DNA of 14,913 nt from Ferruginibacter sp. (GTDB taxonomy: Bacteria; Bacteroidota; Bacteroidia; Chitinophagales; Chitinophagaceae). The stretch lies in the NCBI GenBank assembly GCA_025352435.1, contig JANXTN010000192.1, positions 1-14,913 on the forward strand. The letters are read 5' to 3'. Positions 1 through 7,438 of the stretch are shown here, piece by piece. The notes under the pieces are model-generated. The model worked only from the letters and a program-made list of their open reading frames with translations, was not told the DNA's origin and did not search any database. Position numbers and translations under genes: made by a program. Within the stretch, counting starts at the first letter, position 1; every line of letters begins with the position of its first letter.

Positions 1-2
1 GT

Positions 3-398
3 TTAAGAGTAGGGTTTTCTAACTATAGGTATAAACGGTTGAGTACTCCAAGCTATAATCTTTCCAAATACAACACTTATGATGTTGGGCCTTTTATTCG
101 TTATTACTTTTTACCGACTGACAAAGAATTTAATTTGCTTGTGGATGGAAGCTATCAGCTTGGCAGTGAGAGTGGTGGTGGCATTTCTTCGAATGGCAGT
201 GAACCTGTTGATTTTAATCTAACGAAATATCAAAAAAATACTTTCTCGATCGCTGCGGGACCGGTTATCTATTTTAATTCTTCCATTGCATTAGAATTTC
301 TAGGTTCTTATACAACATCAAAGTATGTGAAATTCGTAGGACGAAACAGCGCATTTCAAGTCGGTATTGGACTCCAAGTTCATTTGGAAAAGAATTAG
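3..398 (+). CDS. Outer-membrane beta-barrel protein, C-terminal part (left edge truncated)
   Basis: The reading frame is open from the left edge (first whole codon at position 3), so the gene begins outside the window and the TTG at 39 is not a real start. The visible 131 residues alternate aromatic/hydrophobic and polar residues in short strands joined by Ser/Gly/Asn-rich turns, for example DVGPFIRYYF, NTFSIAAGPVIYF and a final strand FQVGIGLQVHL near the C-terminus. This fits the last strands of a small beta-barrel of the OmpW/OMP_b-brl type common in Bacteroidota (family inference). It would sit in the outer membrane; no ligand or function can be read from it. I see no hairpin with a T-run directly after the stop. 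Confidence is high that it is coding and moderate for the exact family. Confidence 0.75.
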   Translation, partial: LRVGFSNYRYKRLSTPSYNLSKYNTYDVGPFIRYYFLPTDKEFNLLVDGSYQLGSESGGGISSNGSEPVDFNLTKYQKNTFSIAAGPVIYFNSSIALEFLGSYTTSKYVKFVGRNSAFQVGIGLQVHLEKN

Positions 399-752
399 TG
401 ATTAGTTCATTTTTTAGTCCTTGTTGGTAAGCTTCCATTTTTTCTTTTCTAATTATATTACTGCCGCTGTTTGGTTTAGAAGGCCATGTAAAAAAGCAAC
501 GGCGTAAAAACAAGATTTCTTTGGGCTGTTTCGTCGTGTAATATTCAAGTTTGTGTTGTTTGTGCCCAAAGCCTCTTCGCCAACTCGTGCAGCATCAACG
601 GAGATGTATAAATAATTCTTGGAGTTAATTAGAATAGATTAAGGTAATTTTAAATGGCTATCGGGGTGGCAACTAGGTGGTCGGCAACTACTATTAAATA
701 ACCCTAAAACTAACTCATGAAAAGTTGAATTAAAAACAAAGTATTATTTGTT
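399..752. other. Gene-poor stretch between the barrel protein and doxX
   Basis: About 350 bases with no convincing gene. Open frames on the minus strand reach into it (up to about 513 without an ATG start), but they overlap the barrel gene and have no recognisable family. It contains an 8-base inverted repeat (519-526 and 564-571), a pair of GGCAACTA direct repeats (668-675 and 683-690) and the disrupted 5' end of the doxX frame (about 717-752). The DNA could include decayed coding remnants, but nothing is clear enough to name. Confidence 0.5.
519..571. repeat. Inverted repeat CTTTGGGC ... GCCCAAAG
   Basis: CTTTGGGC at 519-526 is an exact inverted match of GCCCAAAG at 564-571, with a 37-base spacer that does not itself fold well by eye. 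The nine-base right arm TGCCCAAAG (563-571) recurs at 1273-1281, on the other side of doxX. Whether this is a mobile-element end, a cassette boundary or chance is unknown. I see no transposase. Confidence 0.3.
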
Positions 753-1115
753 GTGGCATTGTTGTTTGGATTATTTTTTATTAATGCAGGGTTAAACAAA
801 TTCTTTAATTACATGCCTATGCCAAAAGACTTACCTGAAAAAATGGTCAAAGCATTTACTGCTTTTATGGAAATTGGTTGGTTAATGCCACTTGTCGGGC
901 TTGCTGAAATTGTAGGCGGAGTATTAGTCATTTTTCCAAGGACAAGGGCATTGGGAGCATTAATTATTTTTCCTGTAATGGTTGGAATATTTTTGACAAA
1001 TATTGTGCAGGATAAAAGTGGTTTGCCAATAGGATTAGTTTTTGGCGCTATACTATTTTGGATAATGTACGAAAACAGAGAAAAGTATTTGCCATTGATA
1101 AATAAACAAAACTAA
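753..1115 (+). CDS. DoxX-family small membrane protein
   Basis: From the GTG at 753 the protein is 120 residues with four hydrophobic segments: about residues 1-14 (cut short), 41-60, 66-82 and 88-103. The pattern NAGLNKFFNYMP followed by DLPEKM, EIGWLMPLVGLAEIVGG and the ending NREKYLPLI is typical of short Bacteroidota DoxX-like proteins of the inner membrane. Some relatives are linked to redox or sulfur chemistry, but the role of this subfamily is not established. The first helix is too short from this start. In-frame codons upstream read IKNKVLFVV, which look like the missing half of the helix, yet the only nearby ATG (717) is followed by an in-frame stop. The gene may use a non-standard start near 729, or may have lost its start and be decaying. 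No operon partner is evident. Confidence 0.75.
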   Translation: MALLFGLFFINAGLNKFFNYMPMPKDLPEKMVKAFTAFMEIGWLMPLVGLAEIVGGVLVIFPRTRALGALIIFPVMVGIFLTNIVQDKSGLPIGLVFGAILFWIMYENREKYLPLINKQN

Positions 1116-1116
1116 A

Positions 1117-1173
1117 ATGCATAAACAAATAACCAACTTTAAAAAACACTATGCTTATTTGTTAGAAAAGTAA
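1117..1173 (+). other. 18-codon open frame just after doxX, possible gene remnant
   Basis: An ATG one base after the doxX stop opens an 18-residue frame (MHKQITNFKKHYAYLLEK) ending at TAA 1171-1173. Its composition is protein-like (Lys, Tyr, Leu) and its spacing is operon-like, so it could be the truncated N-terminus of a former neighbour or a tiny peptide. A 9-base inverted repeat (AACAAATAA at 1124-1132, TTATTTGTT at 1155-1163) lies inside it, which could instead make this the 3' end of the doxX message. The evidence is weak. Confidence 0.2.
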
Positions 1174-1298
1174 ACATCGAAAATAAAAATTAAGAATCAT
1201 AATGACGTTAGATAGTCACCCAATAATTAACCACTCAAACATTCTCAGCTATAAAGTTAAAATAAGATTTACTGCCCAAAGGCTACGGGATAGGCAAT

Positions 1299-1333
1299 AA
1301 AAAAAAGCCCTAAAATATTATTTCCCGGCTTTG
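1299..1333 (-). terminator. Rho-independent-type terminator of the maeB-mlaE-mlaF unit
   Basis: Read on the minus strand, AAAGCC and GGCTTT form a six-base stem around an AT-rich loop of about 17 bases, and the downstream arm runs into eight T residues. It lies just behind the stop codon of the MlaF-like ATPase gene (1352), where a terminator is expected. The loop is long, so strength is uncertain. Confidence 0.55.
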
Positions 1334-1351
1334 TAAAGTTATTGCAAAAAA

Positions 1352-2143
1352 TTATTTCACCTCTTCAGGTACTTCGCCTTTGGCTTCCATCATACGCATG
1401 TTCTTTGCATCTTGCAAGAATTGTGATGCAAAAATAAACTCGTTTAATTGTTTGTTATCGCTAAAAATGATGTCTTTGCTGTTACCGGTCCATTCTTTTT
1501 TGCCTTGTACCATGTATAAAATATTATCACCAATTTCCATCACACTGTTCATATCGTGCGTGTTTATAATGGTAGTGATGTTGTATTCTATTGTAAGGTC
1601 TTTAATTAATTTATCAATAACCATGGAGGTTACAGGATCAAGGCCGGAGTTGGGCTCATCGCAAAAAAGATATTTTGGATTGAGCACAATTGCTCTTGCT
1701 ATACCTACTCTTTTTTTCATACCACCACTTATTTCAGAAGGAAATTTTTTGTTGGCATCTTTTAAATTTACCCTATCCAATACTTCATTTATCCTCTTGC
1801 GTTTTTGGCTTCCGGTATCTTTAGTAAACATGTTTAGCGGAAACTTAATATTCTCTTCCACCGTCATACTATCAAACAATGCGGAGCCTTGAAACAACAT
1901 ACCAATCTCTCTTCTAAGAATAGTGCGTTCCTCCTGCGTCATATCTGTAAAGCTCTTTCCGTCGTAAATAATTTCACCTTCATCCGGCTCAAACAAACCT
2001 ACCAGACATTTTTGCAAAACAGTTTTTCCACTTCCGCTGGTGCCAATAATTAAATTGGTTTTGCCGGATTCCATTGTATGGCTTACACCATCAAGCACCA
2101 CTTTTTCGCCAAAGGATTTTTTTAAGTTTTTAAATTCTATCAT
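1352..2143 (-). CDS. MlaF-like ABC transporter ATP-binding protein
   Basis: This is the cytoplasmic ATPase of an Mla/MCE-type phospholipid transporter; with MlaE it would power lipid movement between the membranes. The 263-residue protein has Walker A GTSGSGKT at 34-41, Q-loop FQ at 84-85 followed by GSALFDSMTVEEN (the MlaF-like FQ-GALF segment), signature ISGGMKKR at 138-145, Walker B YLFCDEP at 158-164 with NSGLDP, and switch His196 in THD. The ATG at 2143 gives the family start MIEFKNLKKSF. A start at 2215 would add 24 unlike residues and overlap the permease gene, so it is rejected. It lies 20 bases behind the MlaE gene on the same strand, and a terminator follows. The C-terminal tail (about the last 15 residues) is charged. 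No MCE-domain gene is adjacent. Confidence 0.93.
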   Translation of the reverse strand: MIEFKNLKKSFGEKVVLDGVSHTMESGKTNLIIGTSGSGKTVLQKCLVGLFEPDEGEIIYDGKSFTDMTQEERTILRREIGMLFQGSALFDSMTVEENIKFPLNMFTKDTGSQKRKRINEVLDRVNLKDANKKFPSEISGGMKKRVGIARAIVLNPKYLFCDEPNSGLDPVTSMVIDKLIKDLTIEYNITTIINTHDMNSVMEIGDNILYMVQGKKEWTGNSKDIIFSDNKQLNEFIFASQFLQDAKNMRMMEAKGEVPEEVK

Positions 2144-2163
2144 AGGAAAAAAAATAACATTTT

Positions 2164-2901
2164 TTAGAGAAGTATTGCTGCCAATGCGTAGTCTGACAGC
2201 AAAATCATAATGCAACTAACTACTACAGCTTTAGTGCTTGAGCGACCAATTTCCAACGCACCACCTGTAACATGATAGCCATAATATGCAGGAATGGAAC
2301 TGATGATAAATGCAAATGTGTAAGCCTTAATTAGGGCAAACCAAACATTAAAGGTGGTAAAATTTTCCATCAAACCTCTGTCAAAAGTATCGTTGGAAAG
2401 TATTCCCGAAGCATTTCCGGCCAGTCTTCCACCTAAAATACCAAGTACCATAGAAATGATTACCAACCAGGGAATCATTATCAATGCAGCACCAATTTTG
2501 GGCATTACCAGATATGTTTTTGTATTGATCCCCATAATTTCCAAAGCATCTATTTGCTCACTCACCCGCATATTGCCAAGCTCACTGGCAATTTTACTGC
2601 CTACAACACCTGCTAATACGATACACACAAGTGTTGGTGAAAACTCCAAAATAACTGTATCTCTTACAATCTGCGCAATTGTACTTTTAGGAATTAACGG
2701 ACTCGTGAGCTGGTAAGCAGTTTGTACGGCACTTACAGCTCCCATAAAAATAGATACAATAGATACAATTCCAATAGAGCCAATGCCAATATCATTGCAT
2801 TGCTGCATAAACTCTTTCCAGTAAACTTTTGCATTTTCAGGTTTTGCAATCATGCCTTTCAGCATAAGGGAATACCTGCCAAGGTGTGTAATAAAATTCA
2901 T
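2164..2901 (-). CDS. MlaE-like ABC transporter permease
   Basis: This is an inner-membrane permease of the MlaE family (phospholipid transport, Mla/MCE systems), 245 residues, a normal length for the family. The central block PTLVCIVLAGVVGSKIASEL, then EQIDALEIMGI, and the C-terminal GRSSTKAVVVSC with a final hydrophobic helix are the hallmark MlaE segments. There are about five or six hydrophobic helices, and the N-terminal amphipathic stretch matches the family. It starts at ATG 2901, only 45 bases after the maeB stop, and the ATPase gene follows 20 bases downstream. No terminator separates it from maeB, so all three genes may share a transcript. The matching MCE (MlaD-type) substrate-binding protein must be encoded elsewhere. 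Confidence 0.93.
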   Translation of the reverse strand: MNFITHLGRYSLMLKGMIAKPENAKVYWKEFMQQCNDIGIGSIGIVSIVSIFMGAVSAVQTAYQLTSPLIPKSTIAQIVRDTVILEFSPTLVCIVLAGVVGSKIASELGNMRVSEQIDALEIMGINTKTYLVMPKIGAALIMIPWLVIISMVLGILGGRLAGNASGILSNDTFDRGLMENFTTFNVWFALIKAYTFAFIISSIPAYYGYHVTGGALEIGRSSTKAVVVSCIMILLSDYALAAILL

Positions 2902-2946
2902 TAAAACTAATATTTACAATGTAATTGGATACAATTTAGTCATTAA

Positions 2947-5307
2947 TTATGCCGAACTCTTTGTTTTGCTTTTCCACCATTTGCTTCTTTTTAGTTCATC
3001 TTGCGTGGCAGGTTTTGTAGTTGTTCTGTTTTTGCATTTTGCTTGTGCATCTACTACGGCAATTACCACCATATTAAAAATACTACGTATGCTGCTGCCC
3101 AGCTGCAAAACATGCACAGGTTTGTTTAAACCAAGCAAAATAGGACCAATACTGTCTGCTCCGCCTACTTCCTGCAGTAAATTATATGCAATATTTCCTG
3201 CTGCTAAGTTGGGGAAAATAAGCGTATTTACTTCCCCGTTTATTAATTCAGAAAAAGGATAGTTTTCTTTTAAAATCTCTCTGTTAAATGCAAGTATACC
3301 CTGCATTTCGCCGTCGCAAATTAAATCCGGTTCTCTTTGTTTTACAATTTCATGCGCTCTCTGCACAAGGTTTGCTTCCGGCGAATCGCTGCTGCCAAAA
3401 TTTGAGTAAGAAAGCATAGCTATTTTCGGTACCACATTAAACTGTCTCACTTCTCTTGCTACAAGTAAAGTTATTTCAGCTAATTCTTCTGCAGTTGGAT
3501 TAAAATTTACAGTTGTATCCGCCAAAAATAATGGGCCTCTCTTGGTAAACAACAAATACATCCCAGCAATTTTCTTAACGCCAGGCTCTGTACCTATAAT
3601 TTGGAGGGCAGGTTTTATTGTATCGGGATAATTTCTGCTAAGGCCGCTAATCATACAGTCTGCAACGCCCGTCTCCACCATCATACAGCCAAAGTGGTTC
3701 CGCTCTATCATGGCTTTGTTAGCCTCGTACCTGTTCACTCCCTTGCGGTGTCTTTTTTCAAAAAATATTTCTCCAAAAGATTTTCTCATCTCTTCTGTAT
3801 CATCATCTTTGGGATTAATGATGGGCATCCCTTCAAGATCTACAGAATTATCGGCCGCAATTTTTCGTATCTTTTTTTCGTCGCCCAGCAAAATCGGGTA
3901 ACCTATTTTTTCTTCCAACACAAGTTGTGCTGTCTTTAAAATTTTTGAATTTTCTGCGTCTGCAAATACAACACGTTTAGGATCTTGCCTTGCCTTGTTG
4001 CCTATTGCACGGCTCAATTGGTTATCCAGCCCGAGCCTGCTGTTCATTTCAATTTTATATGCTTCCCAGTCTGTAATTTCTTTGCGGGCAACGCCGCTGT
4101 CTATAGCAGCTTTTGCAACAGCAGGTGCAATGGCTGCAAGCAAACGGGGATCTAAAGGTTTCGGTATAATATAATCTTCACCAAAAGAAAGATTTTTTTC
4201 GTTGTAGGCAAGGTTAACAATATCAGGCACAGGTGTTTTGGCCAAGTCTGCCAGAGCCTTTACTGCAGCTAGTTTCATGGCCTCATTGATACCTGTTGCT
4301 CTTACATCCAATGCGCCTCTAAATATGTATGGAAAGCCTAACACATTATTTACCTGGTTGGGTGTATCGCTTCTGCCCGTGGCCATTATCAAATCTTTGC
4401 GGCTGTTTTTTGCGACATCGTACATGATCTCAGGTTCGGGGTTTGCCATGGCAAAAACGATGGGATTTTTTGCCATTGATTTTACCATATCTGCTGTTAC
4501 TACATTCCCCACACTCAAACCCAAAAATACATCTGCATCCTTCATGGCTTTTGCTAAATCCCAACCACTAAATTTTATATCTCTTGTAAAAGGAACCTGC
4601 ACTTCAGGTATGTCTGTGCGGCCGTTGTGAAGAATACCATCCTTGTCAAACACAAAAAAGTTTTCGGGCCTTGCGCCCAAAGATGCATACAAACGCATAC
4701 ATGCTGTAGCTGCAGCACCAGCGCCGTTAACAACAAAATGCACCTTCTCTATTTTCTTTTTTTGAATTTCAAGTGCGTTTAATAATGCCGCTGCAGAAAT
4801 AATAGCAGTTCCATGTTGGTCATCGTGCATTACGGGGATCTTACAGCGCTTTTTTAGTTCCTGTTCTATATAAAAACATTCAGGCGCTTTTATATCTTCT
4901 AAATTGATACCGCCAAATGTAGGTTCCAATGCAGCAACAATATTTACAAATTTTTCCGGATCTGTTTCGTTTATTTCAATATCAAACACATCAATATCAG
5001 CAAAAATTTTAAACAATACGGCTTTGCCTTCCATTACCGGTTTGCTTGCTTCAGGCCCAATATTACCAAGTCCTAAAACTGCTGTGCCGTTTGTAATTAC
5101 GCCAACCAAATTTCCTTTAGCAGTGTATTTAAATATATCATCAGGATTGTTTACAATTTCTTTGCAGGGTTCTGCAACTCCGGGAGAATAAGCCAGAGAA
5201 AGATCACGCTGGGTTTTTGCTTCTTTTGTAGGTATTACTTCAATTTTTCCCGGTCTACCTTTAGAATGGTATTCAAGTGCTAATTGTTTTCGAAGTTCTT
5301 TTGCCAT
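2947..5307 (-). CDS. maeB: NADP-type malic enzyme with C-terminal phosphotransacetylase-like domain (MaeB type)
   Basis: Decarboxylates malate to pyruvate with reduction of NAD(P). The 786-residue protein has a malic N-terminal domain (about 15-150; YSPGVAEPC with Tyr40, catalytic-type Lys95 in MEGKAVLFK, acidic metal-binding ADIDVFDIE), an NAD(P)-binding domain (about 160-400; HDDQHGT 161-167, NGAGAAA 194-200, MANPEPEI) and a phosphotransacetylase-like domain (about 425-755; starts near KRVVFADAE). In studied MaeB proteins the last domain is regulatory, binding acetyl-CoA, rather than a working transacetylase (family knowledge). Escherichia coli MaeB is 759 residues; here about 31 extra, very basic residues follow AVVDAQ at the C-terminus. 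Start is ATG 5307. A terminator lies upstream (5356-5389), so the gene has its own promoter, although I could not pick a clear -7 element. mlaE follows 45 bases downstream. The cofactor preference (NAD or NADP) is inferred from the family only. Confidence 0.95.
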   Translation of the reverse strand: MAKELRKQLALEYHSKGRPGKIEVIPTKEAKTQRDLSLAYSPGVAEPCKEIVNNPDDIFKYTAKGNLVGVITNGTAVLGLGNIGPEASKPVMEGKAVLFKIFADIDVFDIEINETDPEKFVNIVAALEPTFGGINLEDIKAPECFYIEQELKKRCKIPVMHDDQHGTAIISAAALLNALEIQKKKIEKVHFVVNGAGAAATACMRLYASLGARPENFFVFDKDGILHNGRTDIPEVQVPFTRDIKFSGWDLAKAMKDADVFLGLSVGNVVTADMVKSMAKNPIVFAMANPEPEIMYDVAKNSRKDLIMATGRSDTPNQVNNVLGFPYIFRGALDVRATGINEAMKLAAVKALADLAKTPVPDIVNLAYNEKNLSFGEDYIIPKPLDPRLLAAIAPAVAKAAIDSGVARKEITDWEAYKIEMNSRLGLDNQLSRAIGNKARQDPKRVVFADAENSKILKTAQLVLEEKIGYPILLGDEKKIRKIAADNSVDLEGMPIINPKDDDTEEMRKSFGEIFFEKRHRKGVNRYEANKAMIERNHFGCMMVETGVADCMISGLSRNYPDTIKPALQIIGTEPGVKKIAGMYLLFTKRGPLFLADTTVNFNPTAEELAEITLLVAREVRQFNVVPKIAMLSYSNFGSSDSPEANLVQRAHEIVKQREPDLICDGEMQGILAFNREILKENYPFSELINGEVNTLIFPNLAAGNIAYNLLQEVGGADSIGPILLGLNKPVHVLQLGSSIRSIFNMVVIAVVDAQAKCKNRTTTKPATQDELKRSKWWKSKTKSSA

Positions 5308-5355
5308 AATATGTCCTGTTATGATCTCTGCAAGAAATAAATTCTTGTCATTTGT

Positions 5356-5389
5356 AAAAAAACAGCAACATTTTTAAGGTGCTGTTTTT
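5356..5389 (-). terminator. Terminator behind the DUF4442 gene
   Basis: Minus-strand reading gives AAACAGCA, an 11-base loop region and TGCTGTTT extended by further T residues: an eight-base perfect stem with a T-tract. It sits between the DUF4442 stop (5443) and the maeB start (5307), separating the two units. The plus strand also has T residues after the stem, so it could act both ways, but no plus-strand gene enters it. Confidence 0.7.
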
Positions 5390-5442
5390 CAATAAGGTTG
5401 ATCAATTAATTGCAATTTACACAATTAAAAAACAAGCGGTAT

Positions 5443-5889
5443 TTATGATAGCTGAACTTTGGGAGATTTTACTTTAAAAGACCAGGTGACAACAAATTCA
5501 GCAATGGTTTCACCTTCTTTATTTTTACCGGTAGAGTAAGTGTTTACAGAAGTACGTTTTCCTGAGGCCATCGTTTCTCCTATCATAGACGCAATTCTGC
5601 GTCCGTCTTCTGATATAAAGGTAACGGTGCCAGTAGCTTTCTTAAAAAAATTACCTTCTATTTTGGTAACGATCATACTTACCTGAGGATCTTTTTTAAA
5701 TACATGACCCATGGCCAAAACGCCGGTGCTCATTTCTGCAGCCATAGAAAGACAGGCAAAGTAGGTACTTCTAAAAGGATTTTTTGTAAGCCATTTAAAT
5801 GGTACTGTTACTGCACATTTAGTTTCGTCGGTATACCTAACTCTTACGCCTGAAAAAAATGCAGCAGGTAATTTTCTTAACAGAAACAA
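5443..5889 (-). CDS. DUF4442 hotdog-fold protein (thioesterase-like)
   Basis: A small cytoplasmic protein of the DUF4442/PaaI-like hotdog superfamily. Members of the fold bind acyl thioesters, but the substrate of this family is not known. Recognisable segments are CAVTVPFKWLTKNPFRSTYF, CLSMAAEMSTGVLAM, VTKIEGNFFKKATG and the C-terminal EFVVTWSFK. The first ATG/GTG/TTG in the frame is TTG at 5889, giving 148 residues, but the frame is open upstream and reads NKINNPIGFR directly before it, which looks like the usual family N-terminus. No standard start codon occurs between there and the stop near 5980. Either a rare start (ATT or ATA around 5935-5945) is used, the TTG is genuine, or the start has mutated. 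A promoter-like CAAATATTA (5931-5939, minus strand TAATATTTG) would favour the TTG. It has its own terminator and no clear partner. Confidence 0.85.
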   Translation of the reverse strand: MFLLRKLPAAFFSGVRVRYTDETKCAVTVPFKWLTKNPFRSTYFACLSMAAEMSTGVLAMGHVFKKDPQVSMIVTKIEGNFFKKATGTVTFISEDGRRIASMIGETMASGKRTSVNTYSTGKNKEGETIAEFVVTWSFKVKSPKVQLS

Positions 5890-6073
5890 ACGGAATCCAA
5901 TCGGGTTGTTTATTTTGTTTACAAAATCATCAAATATTATGAAAGCTTCTTTTGTAATGCTAATATGTTTTAATTTTTACTAAAACGCAAACCGTTAATT
6001 ATTATTATTTTAATAATATAAAACGAGGGTTTGTACGCTTTTCCAGCAGAATATACGACCGGTTAATTGTAAA

Positions 6074-6559
6074 CTATTTATCGCCCCAGATAGCAGGTTT
6101 TAAAACTCTTGGGCTCCAGTTTTCTAAAAAGCTTTGCACTTTTCTTTTATCATAACTGCCTTTTCCATCCTCAAGGTATTCGCTGTTTTGTGTATGAAGG
6201 CGTTCTCCTCTTTCATTTAAAATAATGAACACTGGATAACCAAAACGCTGCGGATACCCAAGTTTTGCAAATGTTGTTTTGTTCTCATTTTCCGTGCTGT
6301 AGTTAAGGTGATACCAAACAAAGGAGGAATTAATAACCGAATCTATTTGAGCATCAGCCTTTGCAAATCTTGCAAATTCTATACACCATTTGCACCAGTT
6401 GCCGCCGCCCTGTATCAAGACAAATTTATTTTCTGCCTTTGCTTTTTTTACGGCTGCTGCAATGTCTTTAGCCGCATTGGCCTTGGGGTTGTACAATTTT
6501 GCTTCCTGTGCAGTTGCATTAAAAGATAAAATAACTAGCAAGATGTAAATCAGTTTCAT
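6074..6559 (-). CDS. Secreted thioredoxin-like protein (CKWC)
   Basis: A 161-residue protein with an N-terminal signal peptide (basic K2, hydrophobic 3-13, likely cut near ATAQ, 15-18) and a thioredoxin-like fold of the Thioredoxin_7/DUF255-related kind. The redox motif is W-CKWC at 55-59, preceded by the strand FVLIQGGGN; the cis-Pro region is likely GYPVFIILNERG. It is expected to be periplasmic or membrane-linked and to act in thiol-disulfide chemistry; its partner is unknown. The start at ATG 6559 gives a proper signal peptide; an upstream start at 6598 would place 13 odd residues before it. It lies 45 bases behind the CarboxypepD_reg-like gene on the same strand, so the two are probably co-transcribed, although a weak AATATTTG-type -7 element overlaps the upstream stop. 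I see no strong terminator behind it. Confidence 0.85.
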   Translation of the reverse strand: MKLIYILLVILSFNATAQEAKLYNPKANAAKDIAAAVKKAKAENKFVLIQGGGNWCKWCIEFARFAKADAQIDSVINSSFVWYHLNYSTENENKTTFAKLGYPQRFGYPVFIILNERGERLHTQNSEYLEDGKGSYDKRKVQSFLENWSPRVLKPAIWGDK

Positions 6560-6604
6560 ATTTAATTTTATAAGGGAATAAGAAAACTTGTGAGGCAAAT
6601 ATTA

Positions 6605-7246
6605 TTAAGATTTTCTTTTATAATCGCCCCTTTTCCATGCTTTAATAAATTCATTCCATGCAAATGGATTAAAAATATTTTGCGGGGCCAATTGACCGGC
6701 ATAAGAAAGTTTGTTTGAATACTGCCTTAAATATTGATTAGATGCTTCTCTGCCATCGGAAGTGAGCGTTGCTGCTAAAAACCGTCTGGTGGCGGCACTG
6801 GTATTGCGTTGTGCCGTTGCTATTTCATCATCAGGTACCGGATTATTTATAAAATCTCTTTCAAACTGTTGCCGGGTAAGTCGGGGTTTGATGATCGTTG
6901 CAGGTAAATAAACCGTATCCGTAACCATTAATTGTATAATACTTTGCTGGTTGCCCTTTAATTCTTTAGAAATATTTACTGTTATGGGTTTATAACCTAT
7001 ACTGCTGAATTCAATATTATCGCCTTTTAAAACCACTATGCTAAAAACACCGTCGCTGTTTGAAATGGTTCCTCTGTTTTGCCCCTTTACAACAATACTT
7101 GCAGCAGGTACTCCTTTCAAGCTATCGGCCGTCATAACTACACCATAAAGCTGTACTACAGAATCTTTAAATGTTTCAAATTGGGCTTTGGCAGCGGTCG
7201 GAATTAGTAATGCAAATAATATGATGTATCGTAAAAATCTTTTCAT
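6605..7246 (-). CDS. Secreted protein with CarboxypepD_reg-like domain
   Basis: 213 residues. The signal peptide is MKRFLRYIILFALLIPTAAK followed by AQ, with cleavage near residue 22. Residues about 33-110 form a carboxypeptidase regulatory-like beta-sandwich: LYGVVMTADSLKGVPAASI, then KGQNRGTISNSDGVFSI and IEFSSIGYKP. In TonB-dependent receptors this domain is an N-terminal extension, but here there is no receptor barrel: the remaining 100 residues (from about TVYLPATIIKPRLTR) are basic and Asn/Gln-rich, with no family I recognise. Small stand-alone proteins of this kind are frequent in Bacteroidota and their role is unknown. It is divergent from the Mrp gene (193-base gap) and precedes the thioredoxin-like gene. 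It may be a periplasmic or outer-membrane-associated protein (inference). Confidence 0.8.
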   Translation of the reverse strand: MKRFLRYIILFALLIPTAAKAQFETFKDSVVQLYGVVMTADSLKGVPAASIVVKGQNRGTISNSDGVFSIVVLKGDNIEFSSIGYKPITVNISKELKGNQQSIIQLMVTDTVYLPATIIKPRLTRQQFERDFINNPVPDDEIATAQRNTSAATRRFLAATLTSDGREASNQYLRQYSNKLSYAGQLAPQNIFNPFAWNEFIKAWKRGDYKRKS

Positions 7247-7332
7247 AAAAACTTTTCCAATCGTTTAGGTACATTTTCTGCAAAACGATATGCAGTTATA
7301 AATTTGATAAACAAAGTACGGCCTTCAATGTT

Positions 7333-7340
7333 TAATTTTG
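7333..7340 (+). promoter_or_regulatory. Candidate -7 element for the Mrp gene
   Basis: TAATTTTG matches the Bacteroidota -7 consensus TAnnTTTG exactly in the divergent intergenic region. The nearest TTTG that could be the -33 element (7303-7306) is 26 bases away, longer than usual, so the call is tentative. It would give a leader of about 90 bases before the ATG at 7439. Confidence 0.35.
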
Positions 7341-7438
7341 CGGCACAAATTTTTTATTTAACAATTAATTTTAGCCCCGTGGAAATGTACGAAAATTGCA
7401 ACCATCCGGTAAATGAGGAATAAGGAAAAAACAGGATT

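Noticed and set aside
274..513. Open frame on the minus strand, from a TTG at 513 through the gene-poor DNA into the barrel gene
   Set aside because: Most of its second half is antisense to the barrel protein, it has no standard ATG start, and I recognise no domain. The part near EKMEAYQQGLKNEL looks protein-like but is too short to support.
519..571. Integron attC-like recombination site
   Set aside because: The outer arms pair, but the inner part does not form the paired L/R boxes, and no GTTRRRY core or integrase is visible.
1380..1892. 170-codon open frame on the plus strand opposite the mlaF gene
   Set aside because: It lies wholly inside a clear ABC ATPase gene on the other strand and has no family features.
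2144..2215. Longer start for the MlaF-like ATPase at 2215
   Set aside because: It would overlap the MlaE gene by about 50 bases and add residues unlike the family; the ATG at 2143 gives the standard MIEFKNL start.
2852..5191. Several plus-strand open frames opposite mlaE and maeB
   Set aside because: All are antisense shadows of well-supported genes, with composition biased by the reverse reading and no recognisable domains.
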